Positions 1 through 11,108 of a DNA stretch of 64,000 nt are shown piece by piece (within the stretch, counting starts at the first letter, position 1; each line of letters starts with the position of its first letter). This DNA is from Diphasiastrum complanatum (taxonomy: Eukaryota > Streptophyta > Lycopodiopsida > Lycopodiales > Lycopodiaceae). Location: the NCBI GenBank assembly GCA_029204225.1, contig CM055103.1, forward strand, positions 2,506,406-2,570,405, written 5' to 3'. The position numbers were made by a program, and so were the translations under genes. Below the pieces are notes generated by a model. That model was given only the letters and a program-made list of their open reading frames with translations, had not been told where the DNA came from and made no database searches.

Positions 1-1
1 C

Positions 2-950
2 CCTAGAACACCCACTACGCTTTTCCCTTCTGATAAATCTTTGATCACTTTGCCTACTTATAATATACATAATAATTCTTTTTTGACAATATCAGATATA
101 TCGGATCTTTTTTATTTCACTAAAGCTGAGACTCTTTGCATTTTGAGCAAAGAGCTTGATGAATTTTCGGATATAATTAATTTTGATGCTGATGATCTTC
201 TCCCTGGTGTTGACAATGTACAGAATGATAAGTTTTATTCAGGGAAAGATTGCTTGAAAATGGTTGTGGAGGAAATGTGCAACAAACAAGATGATCTACC
301 TTCTGAGGAGGAGTTTTTCAGAATCCAAAGTCAACTTGGTTTTCCACAACCAACTGTCTATTCACCAACAATATTGACATCAAAAGGTGGACATAATATT
401 GATGGAGAGCTAGTAATTAGGGAAGACAAAGCCGAATGCGTAAGTTTTTGTATCTTATCATGTACTAGTAGATTCGTTATATGCTGGAGCTTACTTTGTT
501 TTTTTTCATTTCAGGAAACAATTTTCGTTGATGATTTCACAATTCGTCGAGGAGGGCAGAGATCTTCTGCTGGTGAATTTTCAAGAGATTGTGCACTGGG
601 GCACTATCTGAAGTTCTTCAAGAATAATGAGATAAGTGTTGCCCATTCAAAGTTTCATCAACATGGTGAGACTATGATTATGGCAATCAAGGCACTGTCT
701 CATTTTCTTGGAGGACATAATTTTAATAAGGTGCATAAAATAATTTTTGTGAAGAAAACTATTGCGGTTAAAATTTTAGGATATGGACCAGTGAATTCCA
801 TGCTCAGATCAACATTTTGCATTGTATGCTGCTTACGTTGATCTGAGTAAGCATGAAAGCTATGAACTGTTGGTTCCATACGAAAGAAGAAAATTGTTGC
901 ATGATTCTAAGTTGCAACTTTCATTAGAGAAAGTATCAGAAGCAGAGTAG
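2..950 (+). pseudogene. Unrecognised protein, 5'-partial, one intron, frameshifted near its end
   Basis: A plus-strand reading frame is open from the left window edge to a stop at 839-841. It contains a GT-AG intron candidate (440-514). After it come a basic stretch (FTIRRGGQRSS) and a helix-strand block with IKAL, LGGH, KIIFVKK and KILGYG. Near 818 the frame breaks: the next frame continues with AAYVDLS and VPYERRK and stops at 948-950, so a one-base shift is likely. The C-terminal part is clearly similar to the fragment at 57815-58165 (IKAL, LGGH, KIIF, A-KIL, ALY-Y-D-S), so this is a family with at least two local copies. I recognise no domain. It may be a gene carried by a transposon. The reading frame is well supported; function is unknown. 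Confidence 0.4.
440..514 (+). other. Candidate 75-nt GT-AG intron
   Basis: The sequence begins GTAAGTTTTT and ends in a pyrimidine-rich TTTTTTTCATTTCAG. It lies at a codon boundary and is 75 nt, a multiple of three, so the frame stays open whether or not it is removed. The encoded stretch is rich in C, F and S and unlike the polar flanks, which favours an intron. Confidence 0.5.
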
Positions 951-1689
951 ATACTGCTGAATTGTACTTTGTGAATGTTTTCGTTTAATATACAAAATTT
1001 TATTCTGTGTCTATTGCCTATTGGCTTGTATAAATTTGCATGCTTTTTAAAAAAAATTATAATCAGTTGATTTTGTATTATGACGAATTTGGATTCTTTT
1101 GTAAAACCATTGGAAAAGTTGTAGTATATAGTTGTTTTTTGTGCTAGTCCCGCCATGTTGTGTACTTTTATGAAATGTCGCCCTTGCTTGCCAATGAGAT
1201 TTTTCGATTCCTTGTGATGACCATATGCTAAGACTTCCAGTATTTCTTGCAAAGAATGTTGAATGATGCCATAATATGTGCTGCATGTCATAAAAACATA
1301 ATCTAAATCAGTACCAAAAGTATCTAATTTAATTGCACATATTTGTCTATAGTAGTATAACATCAAAATCTTACCATATAATGTGTTATATGATCAACAC
1401 CCGATGCACTCTAATCTGCATGCACAAATTCATTGGTTGTTTTATGTATCATTTGTACATCAATATTTGAAAATTTATCTTTTCTCAAGTATTTCACCAT
1501 GTTGTTTAATTTTTTCCAAACTTCTACTTCGTGTATACAAGTAGAACCTTCTTCTTCAAAATCTTGAGTTGCTGCAATAATTTCTTTCCAAACCAAGCAT
1601 GTTTAACCTGATAGCTTGTCATCTTTTTTTATTTTAATGTGGCCTTTATGTAAGCTTACTTTGGACAACACATCCTCTAATCTGGAAAT
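951..1689. other. No recognisable gene
   Basis: AT-rich sequence. Minus-strand frames exist at 860-1366 and 1411-1596, but I recognise nothing in them and they have no shared frame or splice signals. They could be the decayed 3' part of the neighbouring minus-strand reverse-transcriptase element. Confidence 0.3.
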
Positions 1690-1697
1690 AGCTTCAG

Positions 1698-2340
1698 CTA
1701 ACTACCCACCAGAAGACTATCAATGTCATGTGGTAAAGTGTATGACCAATCTGGGAATGATTTCAAAGAAAGCATATTGTTGATGATAGGACAAAGCTTA
1801 TTTCTCATAAATCCATTTTTTTTAAAAGCCTCAACAAGGATTCCAACCTTGTTAAAAAAACTTCTCTTGCTTGTTACAGCATTACATTGTGGCAATGACT
1901 TGTGAGACAATAACCTTATATGAATTATAGATTGGTCTATTAGAAGCCAAATGTATATACTGTAAGTATGGACAAGGTAGTCCTCTTGTTTTGTCGTATT
2001 TTGAAAGGCAGGTAAGGCCAGATTCACGATCGAAGCTAATAGATATATTTAAAAAGTTGATCTTGTTTCTTTCAGTCACTTTCCTTTCTATTTCTAGAAA
2101 GTCTACGGGATAGATCCAAAGAGGGTTATCAGGATTCCTTACCTGTGTATTGTCCATAAAAAGTTCGATATCAGGGTTATTGATGAAGAAAATGTCATCT
2201 ATATATCTAAAAGAATGTCAAAAGTCATTTATGAAAGAGGTCATGCCCAGCTTAGCAAGTCTCTTAATAAATTGTGCTTCAAAGAAGGATAGATACCAGT
2301 TAGCCGTAGTGCGTGGAGGTGTTTAGCGTCTGTAAGGCCT
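1698..2340 (-). pseudogene. Penelope-like reverse transcriptase fragment
   Basis: Read on the minus strand from about 2340 downwards, the frame gives a thumb-side RT fragment. It contains FFEAQFIKRLAKLG, then RYIDDIFFINN (positions 2185-2208, the catalytic RY-DD box of Penelope-like elements), then NFLNISISF followed by a YDKTRGLPC and SNRPIYNSYKVIVSQ stretch. The last part (FFNKVGILVEAFKKNGF) continues in another frame. There is an in-frame stop just before the RYIDD box and a frame break near 1890. In the family, this RT is the core of retroelements that often also carry a GIY-YIG nuclease; none is visible here. A fragment of the opposite, fingers end of such an RT lies at 39570-39880. The element is dead. 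Confidence 0.6.
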
Positions 2341-2568
2341 AACTTCGGCGCTCGAGATTGTTCACAACCATCAGACAATAAATCAATGGCTAAGATGGAG
2401 TTCTCAAGGAGGAACGTGAGCCACAGGATGGAGGATCACCCTTAGTGAAAGGCAAAATAGGCCTTCTTTTCATTAAAAATTTTCAAACTGAAAAAATTGT
2501 TGGATCCCAAGTTTTTGAGGGGTGAAGTTTCTTCACACTGAAGAAACAGTTTTTGTAAAGAAGTCCCT

Positions 2569-3303
2569 TTGAATTTTAAAGTATGGAATGAAAGGTGGGT
2601 GTCATATCTACTTACTCTTGAGTGTGCTAGAAGTAAGCATGACATTTTCATTCATAAGTTGAAAGGTTTTGACTTCATTTTCAAAGAGGCATATTGTGAA
2701 CCTTGTATGAGAGTAAGTGAATCATCCTTGAAGGACAATTATATCCATACATGAGTATTTGGCCTCATTAGTTTCAAGTTCAACAAGTATATAATGCAAA
2801 TTGCTAGTGGTAAGCAATTGTGGACTAGTAAATTTGGTATAAATAATATTCATGATTGTTTTGTTGGCCTGAAAGATCATATTGAGAAGGAGAACATTCA
2901 GGTTTGGAGACTTGAAAACAAATTCCTTGAGAGTCTTGAAGAAGATCATGGTTTGGATCCATGTTTTCATCATCAACACAAAGAGGGAGTGAGCATGATG
3001 AAGAAAAAGGACATCAAGGAGGAACCCAAGAAGGAGCACTTGTCTCAAGGGAAAAGATACCTGAATCTACATCACAATGAAGGTTTGGGTAAAGAGAAAG
3101 GAGCAGCAAGGAAGTTTATCCATATCTCCCTTTACTCATCTTATTTTGTGTTTGATAAAAAACATGTCATGTATTTGACAAAGTCCTTTGATGATGCTAG
3201 TATGAACATTGTAAGTTCATCCTCTCAAATATTCTCTTACTTTGCTATTATTTTACCTTTTTTTTTTATAACTTTTTTGTATTATTGTCGCATGCCTCAC
3301 TAG
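2569..3303 (+). pseudogene. Unrecognised interrupted reading frame
   Basis: One frame runs from 2569 to 3303 with a single stop at 2752-2754. The first half gives short segments such as KVWNERWVSYLL and the second half has a lysine/glutamate-rich stretch (MKKKDIKEEPKKEHLSQ). No domain is recognised and no splice sites convincingly join it to neighbours. In this region of transposon debris it is most likely part of a decayed element. The call rests only on the length of the open frame. Confidence 0.25.
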
Positions 3304-3837
3304 GGCCCTTGTTGGACTCAAAAAGGTCCTCTTCCTTGCCAAACAAGTTTTCTAATCATAATTATTTAGTGCTAATCAATCCTACATGCCACCTTCACCT
3401 TGAGTTTCCACACAAGGTGAGCAAGAGTTAAGGCCTAAATGTAGGTTTCATTTTCATAGACTATTGTAGGTTATTTGCATAGACTATAATAGGAAACTAA
3501 TAGGTTAGTATAGGATGGCCTTTCGTTGTCCTTACTACAATAGGATGCTAGGCATGGCAAACTAGTATATGCCTAATAAAGCTTATATCATGGTTAGTTC
3601 ACATTGAACATTGACATCATTTGATTAAGGTATATTGTAAAGTTCTACATAGATTTTTTTGGGAAATTCAACATCTTCAAGATGACAACCAAGTATCACT
3701 TACATTGTGAAATTAGAGAAGTATTATGTGACAACCAAAGCTACATGGGGTGTTGACTTAAATTTGTATGAGATGCATTGTTGGAGATTAGAAGGCAAAA
3801 AACATATTGACCTATGGGTAACAAGTGATTTATACCA
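3304..3837. other. No recognisable gene
   Basis: AT-rich sequence with several partial echoes of short motifs (for example repeated 'taatagg'). I see no coding or RNA signal. Confidence 0.3.
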
Positions 3838-4740
3838 TTGGTAGATGCTCCTCCTAAATTTTCTGATGTACATAGTCTATTAAGGTTCGTTGGAGATGGT
3901 GGTAATGGACTCCCTGGCTATTGTCGAGCAATAGATTCTCGAAGAATCCAAGTTGAGATGTTGGCAAATACGGCAAACATTCATATCTTGAGTATAAATG
4001 ACAATCTAAAGTCATTGCATGGAATAAATATGAAATTGGAGCAGGAGATAAATGGCTTAGAGCTTGCTAGTTCTATCGCAAAAATTGAAGAATTGCAATC
4101 TTCAATCAGTAGATTTTAAAGGACAATATATGACTTACAACGAAAGCGTAGAGTCTCAATGAATCAGCAAGCACAAAATGAAAACACTAAGAGACACAAA
4201 CTAGAAGCTTTGGCACCAGCTGGTGGTGAGAGTAAAAGACGTGTGAGGGACATAAAAGAGTTATTGCAAAAGACAGTTGGAAAAGATTTTATTGCCGAAA
4301 ATATATGAAACATTTTTTGAGGGGTAATTAAAATTCTGGAAGATGAAACAAGTGATTCACTTCGCTTGAGAATTGTATAAAAGCTAGTCGACAAGTTCAA
4401 GCCAAATCCAAATGTTAAAGAGATGGTGTACGCATGCGACCAAGGAGGTGTGAGTCACAAGGTGTATAGAGCTTTTAAGAAGTATATGAAACGCTTTGGC
4501 AAAAATGGGTTAAAACGCCATCACATAAAACTTGTTGAATCTGCCAAACGAGAATGCAATTCAATTTTGCTCTCTGAATTAGGAGAGTTTCAGCATATTG
4601 AGGATTCTTTTACAATAACCAATAAGAAGAAAGGACCTCCGACTTGTTTTCATTATCATCAAGACAACAATATATTCTTAGATCTGGAAAAGGTTCAAGC
4701 GATGATGATCAGACATTACGAAGTTAAAAAAAAATGGTAA
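3838..4740 (+). pseudogene. Unrecognised 300-codon frame with four in-frame stops
   Basis: A single uninterrupted phase runs about 900 nt, broken only by stops at 4117-4119, 4306-4308, 4318-4320 and 4378-4380. The composition stays protein-like throughout. There is a coiled-coil-like heptad stretch after residue 40 (NDNLKSLHGINMKLEQEING), a basic region (KRHKLEALA...GESKRRVRDIKEL) and a C-terminal part with GGVSHKVYRAFKKYMKRFG and PTCFHYHQDN. Retention of frame across four stops suggests a recently disabled gene, most likely part of a transposon or a host pseudogene. I do not recognise the family. Confidence 0.4.
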
Positions 4741-4989
4741 GAGCATTTCTTGTAGATTTCGGTTTCAATTGTATGCTTCTCTTCAAATGTTTTCGTTATG
4801 AAAATTTTGTTTTCTGAGTTTAAGCTCGGTAGGTATGGTAATTTCGGCTCCATATTTGTATGGTGTGACACTTTTCTACACAAGCTCATTATTTTCTCTC
4901 TTTTTTTTTCTTAGTTTTACTTTTCCCAAAAAAAAGAAACAACATAAGACCACACTTAGGTCGAATTGAAGCAACTTGAAATAAGAATG

Positions 4990-5375
4990 GGTCATCAAAA
5001 AGTAACAGTAAGGGCTCCAAGTACATGATCTTAGACAGCATGGTATGTGTAAATATCGTAATTTCTACTAAAGGATCAAAATGGCATGGATCTGTCCTAA
5101 TAGCCAGTATAAGCATTGACAGTCTCTTGCTCAGTACTAATCACATATTTCCTTTACTATGTCCTTATACCATGGATGTTACGTAAGTCTGATATAACAT
5201 TCATGGTAACACCTCACTTTACCCTTATTAGCGGTACTTTGGACTCTTGGTGAGATAGAACTGGAAAGCATGGATATGCTCAGGAGTATGGACAGTAGTG
5301 CAGGACATACCTTACTCTGTAAGGGACACTTGGGTCAGTATAGCATGGACTTGCTCTAATATCAGCACACATGTT
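4990..5375 (+). repeat. Truncated third copy of the 27-31 kb repeat family
   Basis: The segment shares ordered blocks with 29108-29580: 'cttagacagcatgg' against 'cttagacaacatgg', 'atggcatggatctgtcc' against 'atggcacggatctgtcc', 'ggatatgctcaggagtatgg' against 'ggatatgctcagaagtatgg', and the end 'cagcacacatg' against 'cagcacatg'. The (CT)n and palindrome array of the full copies are absent, so only the right-hand third is present. Confidence 0.65.
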
Positions 5376-5583
5376 GTTTGTGCATTTTTAACACTCCTTC
5401 TCACAACTAGTTTAGATCTAACATAGGTCTACTAATCACTCCAAGATATGTTCTTAGCTTTATGAATGCTACTCTTGGAAGAGGTTTAGTGAGTATAGCA
5501 ACCACACATTCACTACTTGATACATGTTCCAAAAGAGATCTCATTTTCTTGCGCATTTTCCCTCACAAAGTGATGACAAATCT
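5376..5583. other. Copia 3'-end region, non-coding
   Basis: The sequence lies just beyond the pol remnant of the minus-strand copia fragment. Related copia C-terminal codons are still discernible in other frames. No LTR pair could be found. Confidence 0.25.
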
Positions 5584-6590
5584 CTATGTGTTTGGACCTT
5601 GCATGAAAAATTGGATTTGATGCAAGATGTTGTCATTATGGATTATTGGTACATCCTTTGGATCCATGATCTTTAGCTCCACTAGTAGTCTCTTGATCCA
5701 AAGCACCTCCTTAGCTGTTGTAGTAAGCGTTTTGTACTCGGCCTTGATTGAAGAGAGTGAGATTGTTTCTTGCTTCTTTGATAGCCAAGAAACTACTCCA
5801 TCACCTATGAAGGTTGCATATGAACTTGTTGAACTTTTATCTCTCTTGTCATCTGCAAAATCTGAATCACTATAGGCATGCAAGTCAATTACATATCCTC
5901 TATAAAGTATACCAAGGTCTAGTGTACGCGAGATGTACCTCAAGATCCTTTTAGCTTTCTTCCAATGAATGTTCAATGGATCTTTTACAAATTGACTTAA
6001 TCTACACACACTAAAGCTAAGATCAGGCCTAGTAATGGTAATCCACATTAGGGTTTTAAGTTGTCTATATAAAGTGATGTCCATGAAGGATCGTTCATCA
6101 TCTTTATTAGACACTTTCACATCTTGCTCCATAGGAGTTTCTACATACTTGCAATTTTGCATCTTAAACTTCTTTAGCAAACTTTAAGCATAGTTTGTTT
6201 GACTAATAAAGATAAATCCAGACCCTCTAATGACCTCTATGCCCAAAATATAATGAAGATCACCTAGATCTACCATTTTGAACTCTAAGGAAAGATCTAC
6301 CTTGACTCTCTCAATTCCAACAATACTATCACCATAAGGATGATGTCATCAACATAGACTAGAAAAAGCACAATACCCCCCCATTAAACTTAAGGTATAA
6401 TCTAGGATCATATTCAATTTGAGAGAAACCAAGTGAAAGAAGATAATGATGTTGTCTTGAATTCCAAGACCTAGAAGCTTGCTTCAAGCCACAGATGCCT
6501 TCGCCCATTGATTCATTCTTTCTTTCAGACAGATGGTCAATAATAGGCTCATGACCTTCACAGATCGTAGTTAGCTTTGTGAAGCACAAG
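5584..6590 (-). mobile_element. Ty1/copia pol fragment (RT C-terminus and RNase H)
   Basis: Minus strand. Around 6359-6589 there is an RT piece with the copia GLKQASRSWN box (normally YGLKQ.PR.W). The stretch 6181-6358 is degraded and includes the YVDD region. 5584-6180 encodes the connection and RNase H: FKMQNCKYVETPME, YRQLKTLMWITITRPDLSF, HWKKAKRILRYI, YSDSDFADDKRDKSST, SWLSKKQETISLSS and AEYKTLTTTAKEVLWIK. Gag, protease and integrase are missing, so it is a 5'-truncated, dead copy. Confidence 0.8.
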
Positions 6591-9060
6591 GTTATGCCTG
6601 CTATTGTCTTGTGCTCACCTGCTTTATTGACTTGTATTTTTTGTTATACTTAATCTGATTACAACTTTGTCTGGTTCTGTGTTCAGATTTGTGTCAATAT
6701 TGCAATGCTTTTCTATCTTCTGTCTAGCTGTCTATTTGATTTGTCTGGTTGTCTGCTCATTGCTTCCACTAATCATTATGTCCTTCTGTTCGCCTACTGC
6801 ACGCACCAAGAGAATTGAAGGGCTCGCTCTAATATTTTTCAACATTAAAAACTTTATAGAATGGTATAAGGGATTCCGCTACATCTGAGGCAACTATCCT
6901 CCATCTTGTGAGTACAAAGAGACCATAGAGTGGTATTCACACTTCATCAAAACACTCTGTTGAGGTGGTCTCTTTTTCTTTGAAGAGCAAGGGCTGCTTC
7001 ATGTGGAAGTAAACATAGAGGTCCACAAACAATTTAGTATGTCAAGTCTACGTGTTGAACTTAACTTGTCCACATAAGGGACACATAAATTAGAGAAGTA
7101 TCAAAGGAGACCTTCAGCCCCTTCAAGGCGTGTGCAAGGAAGAAGTCAACATCCCTCAATCCTTATTACTAATGATGAACCAAGTGAGGAGCTCATTGTT
7201 AGTTTTAACTAGGAGGGAGATCCTATAACAGACTCCTCCACATCGACTCAGACTATTTCTTCATGTATTATAAAGCCTATGATGTTGTCGATGCCTTTAC
7301 CTTTTATGGCCTATGGAACTCTCATGCAAGTGTCTTCACACATAAGACTATCTCTTGAGCTTATGGATTAAGTATAGGGTAAGGCCCCCGGGCGGGGGCC
7401 TTCCCCTGCCGTGAAAACCACCTGAATTTTTTGTTTTATTTTGTTTTTTGCTAAAAATAGCCAACGTTTTACTAATAATAGTATTTTTAAGGTTTAAGTT
7501 TTTTAAAATAACAAAATTGTACTTTCTAATAATAGTAAGAGTACCTTACAAAGTGTAATGCACTTATTATGTGTCTAAAAATAGTAAAGATGCATTACAC
7601 ATTTATTACTTGTCCAAATCTTGAAACAATAAATGCAGGTGTGATATTGTGACTTTTAAAGTTTCACATAAATACACTGTGAAAAATTTAGTAGATTGTT
7701 ACATTCCACTTGATGGGCTAACTCATAGACTCTTCTACCTAGTTGTTTTCTTGCATCTAAGATCATGTTTGACCAACTTCTAGGTCTTCCATAATTGGCT
7801 CTCAATATAGAGTGAGAACTAGGTTGTAAGGTGGAGCTTTGATAAAATCCCCTCCCTCTGACAAAGTTGTAGTCAATTATTTTGAGTTTGACCACCTTTG
7901 TCTCAATGCCATACTTAAGGAGCATGGAACAATAACTACTCTTGCATTTGAGAAGACTAATGCTATAAGGTCAAGGATCCAAAGACCTTCGTAACAATTG
8001 AAATGAGTACAAGCTTGCCACTCCACCAAGGTCACCAAGCTCATTTTAGACTTCTCGTGTGCAAGTCGCCCTCAAAAAGAAATATAAGTACTTTTTCGAT
8101 TCCCCTAAGAGAGCCATTATAATGAAAATGCGTGAAGCACTATATCTAAGCATAGAAAGGATGTGCTTGGTGGTAGTAATTCCATTGTCAAAGAAGAGGA
8201 TCATGAGCCAAAGGAAGCCCTTGAGGCTTTGTAAAGAATCATTTAAAAGATTTTAGTGCATTTTGATGTCCTCTTACTTGACATGATATGGAAGGTGTTT
8301 AAAAGAGAATCTTATGGTTTAGATGAGAACCTTATGGAATTTGAAGAGGCACCTAGAGGAGCTTGTTGGATTCACAAGGTTCCTCTCACTACTAGCTCAA
8401 TAATGGAGGAAACATGGATAGATAATTTATGACAATGTTTTCAAAGGAGAAATTTATGTAGATTTTTATTGGGCACATGATTTTATACTCAAATTTTTGA
8501 ATCAACAATTTCATAGTAGCTCTTTAGATGTGAAAAGTTACGATTTCAGCGTCTTCCTTGGAGGCTGATGTAGGCAGCGAGGATGAGCCGCAAAAGTCCC
8601 TTATTGACCTCAAGAATGAGTCGGGTGAGGGAGCATGTGAAGAGGCCCTTAATTTGAGACCCCCGAGGGTAGTATTTGAGACATCTACACTCAAAGGCTA
8701 CCGTACTATTTGAGACATGAGTGCCTTCGCTTGGGTTAGAGCATCTTAACTCAAGGAAACACTCAAGGACCCTTGTCGCTTACTAGCACGCCAGTGTTTG
8801 CCTCGTGTCACATGATTTTATCTATAGAAGATCCTATTCGCTTAGTAACATGCATCAGGTTAAGTCCTTAGTGCTCATCCCCCACTCGTGTTACCTGCTT
8901 CCGTGCCATTAAGCGACTTCGCTCAAGGACCCCACAAGAACCTTTCTTTCTCTACACTTTTAACTCTAATTGTGGAATGACGTGTTATGGCCGCTCAAGG
9001 CTGAGTACACGTTTACAAGAGAGTAACAAGAAGGCACTCAACACATCCAAACAGCTTAAC
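6591..9060. other. 2.5 kb without a recognisable gene
   Basis: Short frames occur at 6667-6888 (+), 7656-7925 (-) and 8059-8256 (+), but none shows a known motif or splicing to neighbours. The stretch 8600-9000 has a less AT-rich, repetitive look ('tttgagac' three times, 'ctcaagga' three times), typical of old LTR or non-autonomous element sequence. I could not define boundaries. It ends in the upstream region of the bZIP gene. Confidence 0.3.
7381..7402. repeat. Perfect GC-rich inverted repeat (10-bp arms, 2-nt loop)
   Basis: The arms AAGGCCCCCG and CGGGGGCCTT are exact reverse complements separated by GG, in an otherwise AT-rich area. It could be the 3' hairpin of a Helitron, but the sequence downstream does not end convincingly in CTRR at the usual distance. 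Confidence 0.7.
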
Positions 9061-9067
9061 GCACACA

Positions 9068-9086
9068 ATTGGATGCCAGCCACGTG
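9068..9086 (+). promoter_or_regulatory. G-box with nearby ATTGG (ER-stress-element-like)
   Basis: A G-box core CACGTG (9081-9086, extended CCACGTG from 9080) lies 7 nt downstream of ATTGG (9068-9072). ERSE-II in plants pairs ATTGG with CCACG at a much shorter spacing, so this is not a canonical site. bZIP17/28-class factors bind such G-box and CCACG motifs, so autoregulation is conceivable. Confidence 0.3.
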
Positions 9087-9374
9087 TGAAAATAGCCTCG
9101 AAATCGCGATATCAAGAACGTGGCAGAATCTAGACGTTGAGTGAAATATCTAACGGTGCGCGAGCTGAGTCAGATCAGCCATTCATCTATGGGCGGCCTT
9201 TCTCGCTATTGCGTGTTGAACGCGAGAGAAAAGCTTCGTCTACGATGGCCGGCTTTGAGGATTCGATATGGCAGAGGAGGTGTGAGCGACGGAACGGACA
9301 AATGGAAGCATAGATTTGATCAAACACTGTATCTCGATGTTCTTTATCGAATTCGGTCTGAGGCGGATCGTAAA

Positions 9375-10320
9375 ATTTGTGAGTATTATGCATTGTTTCT
9401 CATTCTGAAATTGTTTATGCTGCTTTTAAAGATTGGTGAGTTTCACTCAGATATTTACGGTCTACTGAGAAATCACGGCTTTGATCTGACCGAAGTATGA
9501 CCATAGTTGATACATTCCTTGAATAACAATCTATGGGTAATATGCGTTGATTTATTTCTCTGTGTGTTTTATGTGTTGTTTTTCAATTCATGAAGCTCAT
9601 CTTGAAATCGGTTATGCTGCTGTTGAAGATTGGTAAGTTTTACAAGGTTCGCTGAGATATTACGGTTTTGATCTGACCGAAGTAGGGCCATACTTGATAC
9701 ATCCCTTGAATAACAATCTACGAGTATCATGCGTTGTTTTTGCTGTTTTTTAATCCGCAAGTTTTATCAGGTTCGCTGAGATATTACGGTTTTGATCTGA
9801 TCGAACTATGTCCATAGCTTGATATATCATCCGAATGACATCTACGAGTATTCTGGTGTTTGTTCCCTTCTTTATGTATATTATGTGTTCTTCTTGATTT
9901 TATTAAGCTCATCTTGAAATTTTCAAGGCTGCTGTAAAAGATTGGTAAGTTCTACCAGGTTCACTCAGATATTAATATTCACCAAGATATTATGGTTTTG
10001 ATCTGACCGAAGAAATAGCTTTTTTGTCTATTGAATGGCACCCTACGAGTACTATGTATTGCTTTTTGTCCTGTGTGTACAGTATGTGTCATTTTTCATC
10101 CTATGAAGCTCATCTCTAACTTGTTTATGCTAAAGATTGTAAGTTTTACCGGGTTCACTCAGATTATTTATTGTTAGCTTGATTTATCAACTGAATGACA
10201 ATCTAGGAGTATTATTTATTGTTAGCTTTTAGATATTATTGCTTGTAATAATGCTGAGAGATAATGTTTTTGTTCTGACCGAAGCACAGGCATAACTCAA
10301 ATTTTCACTTAAAGGTCAGT
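9375..10320 (+). repeat. Degenerate tandem repeat, about 125-190 bp units, carrying splice-donor-like motifs
   Basis: At least five diverged units share the block 'tttgatctgaccgaag' (near 9480, 9670, 9791, 9995 and 10268), the block 'gagtattatgcattgttt' (near 9383, 9535, 9722, 9847, 10037 and 10206) and 'gattggtaagtttta' (near 9431, 9628, 9940 and 10135). The third block contains a strong 5' splice site consensus, G|GTAAGT or G|GTGAGT. The array seems to have grown by duplication of an exon/intron boundary in the bZIP leader. Confidence 0.7.
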
Positions 10321-10794
10321 GTATTAGCTTTACCATGTATTTGTTTTTTCTCCCTTGTATATATTATGTATTGTCTTTGATTCATGGGGTTATTCTGGTA
10401 TTATCTTCCTTGAAGCTGTCAATTGAATTATTATGTATTGTTTGGTTTTTCTTGTATGTATACCATGCATGTATTGTTTTTGATTCACGGAGCTTAGTTT
10501 TATATCATTGTCCATATTGCTGTTAGGGATTGGTGAATATTTTACTAGATTTACTGAGATGTTGTTTTTCTGGGCCTAAATGTCTGTCCTAGGTTTTTGT
10601 TTGTTGTAACCAAACCCTAGGCTGTACCTTTATGCAACTTGAAGGTTGGTATAGTGCGAAAATATGCTTCTTCCTGTTGAAGGTGTGAAGATGGCCTCTT
10701 TCTGTTTAATATTGTAAAAACTTGAAGGCTGGTAGAGTGTGAAAACGTGCTGAATTTTCAACTCTCTAGGTTTATGTGAGAGAATTAGAATTAG

Positions 10795-10797
<3 letters not shown>

Positions 10798-10889
<92 letters not shown>
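10798..10889 (+). repeat. (AG)n microsatellite, about 46 uninterrupted units
   Basis: Perfect AG dinucleotide run, 220 bp upstream of the bZIP start codon. GA/CT tracts are common in plant promoters and 5' UTRs and bind BPC/GAGA-binding proteins. Its length suggests a highly variable locus. Confidence 0.98.
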
Positions 10890-10891
<2 letters not shown>

Positions 10892-11108
10892 AGCTTTCAC
10901 TTTATTAGAAAAGATGGAGAGCTCATCAAGAAAATCGTTATTTCCAAATACTGCATGTTGCATGTTTTTAAGTTTTGAATTCTCCTACTAAGGCGGTCTT
11001 TACATGAACTTTCAGGAAATCCAGGTTCAGTAGTTGTGGTGAATAAATCCTTGCCTAACCTTTCTACTTGGCTTACTGATGGGCACAACCTTCTGGTAGG
11101 AGTTTGGA

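Larger units (their letters stand above)
9100..11108 (+). other. Probable 5' leader region of the bZIP gene
   Basis: An intergenic stretch of relatively high GC (9100-9380) resembles a first non-coding exon and ends at a good donor, GTGAGTATT at 9380. The repeat array and AG tract follow. A possible acceptor (ACTTTCAG) lies at 11007-11014, about 95 nt before the ATG. A 5'-UTR intron of about 1.6 kb is therefore plausible. The 119-codon frame at 9141-9500 has no recognisable motif and I treat it as leader sequence. Confidence 0.35.

Noticed and set aside
9068-9086. Canonical ER stress element
   Set aside because: ATTGG and CCACG are 7 nt apart, not the spacing of ERSE-I or ERSE-II; kept only as a weak motif.
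9141-9500. Separate 119-residue gene upstream of bZIP
   Set aside because: No motif; it runs into the tandem repeat and contains a strong donor at 9380, so leader sequence is more likely.
10772-10978. Ser-Leu or Arg-Glu repeat proteins across the AG run
   Set aside because: These frames exist only because an (AG)n tract is open in all frames; the same is true of 27405-27656.
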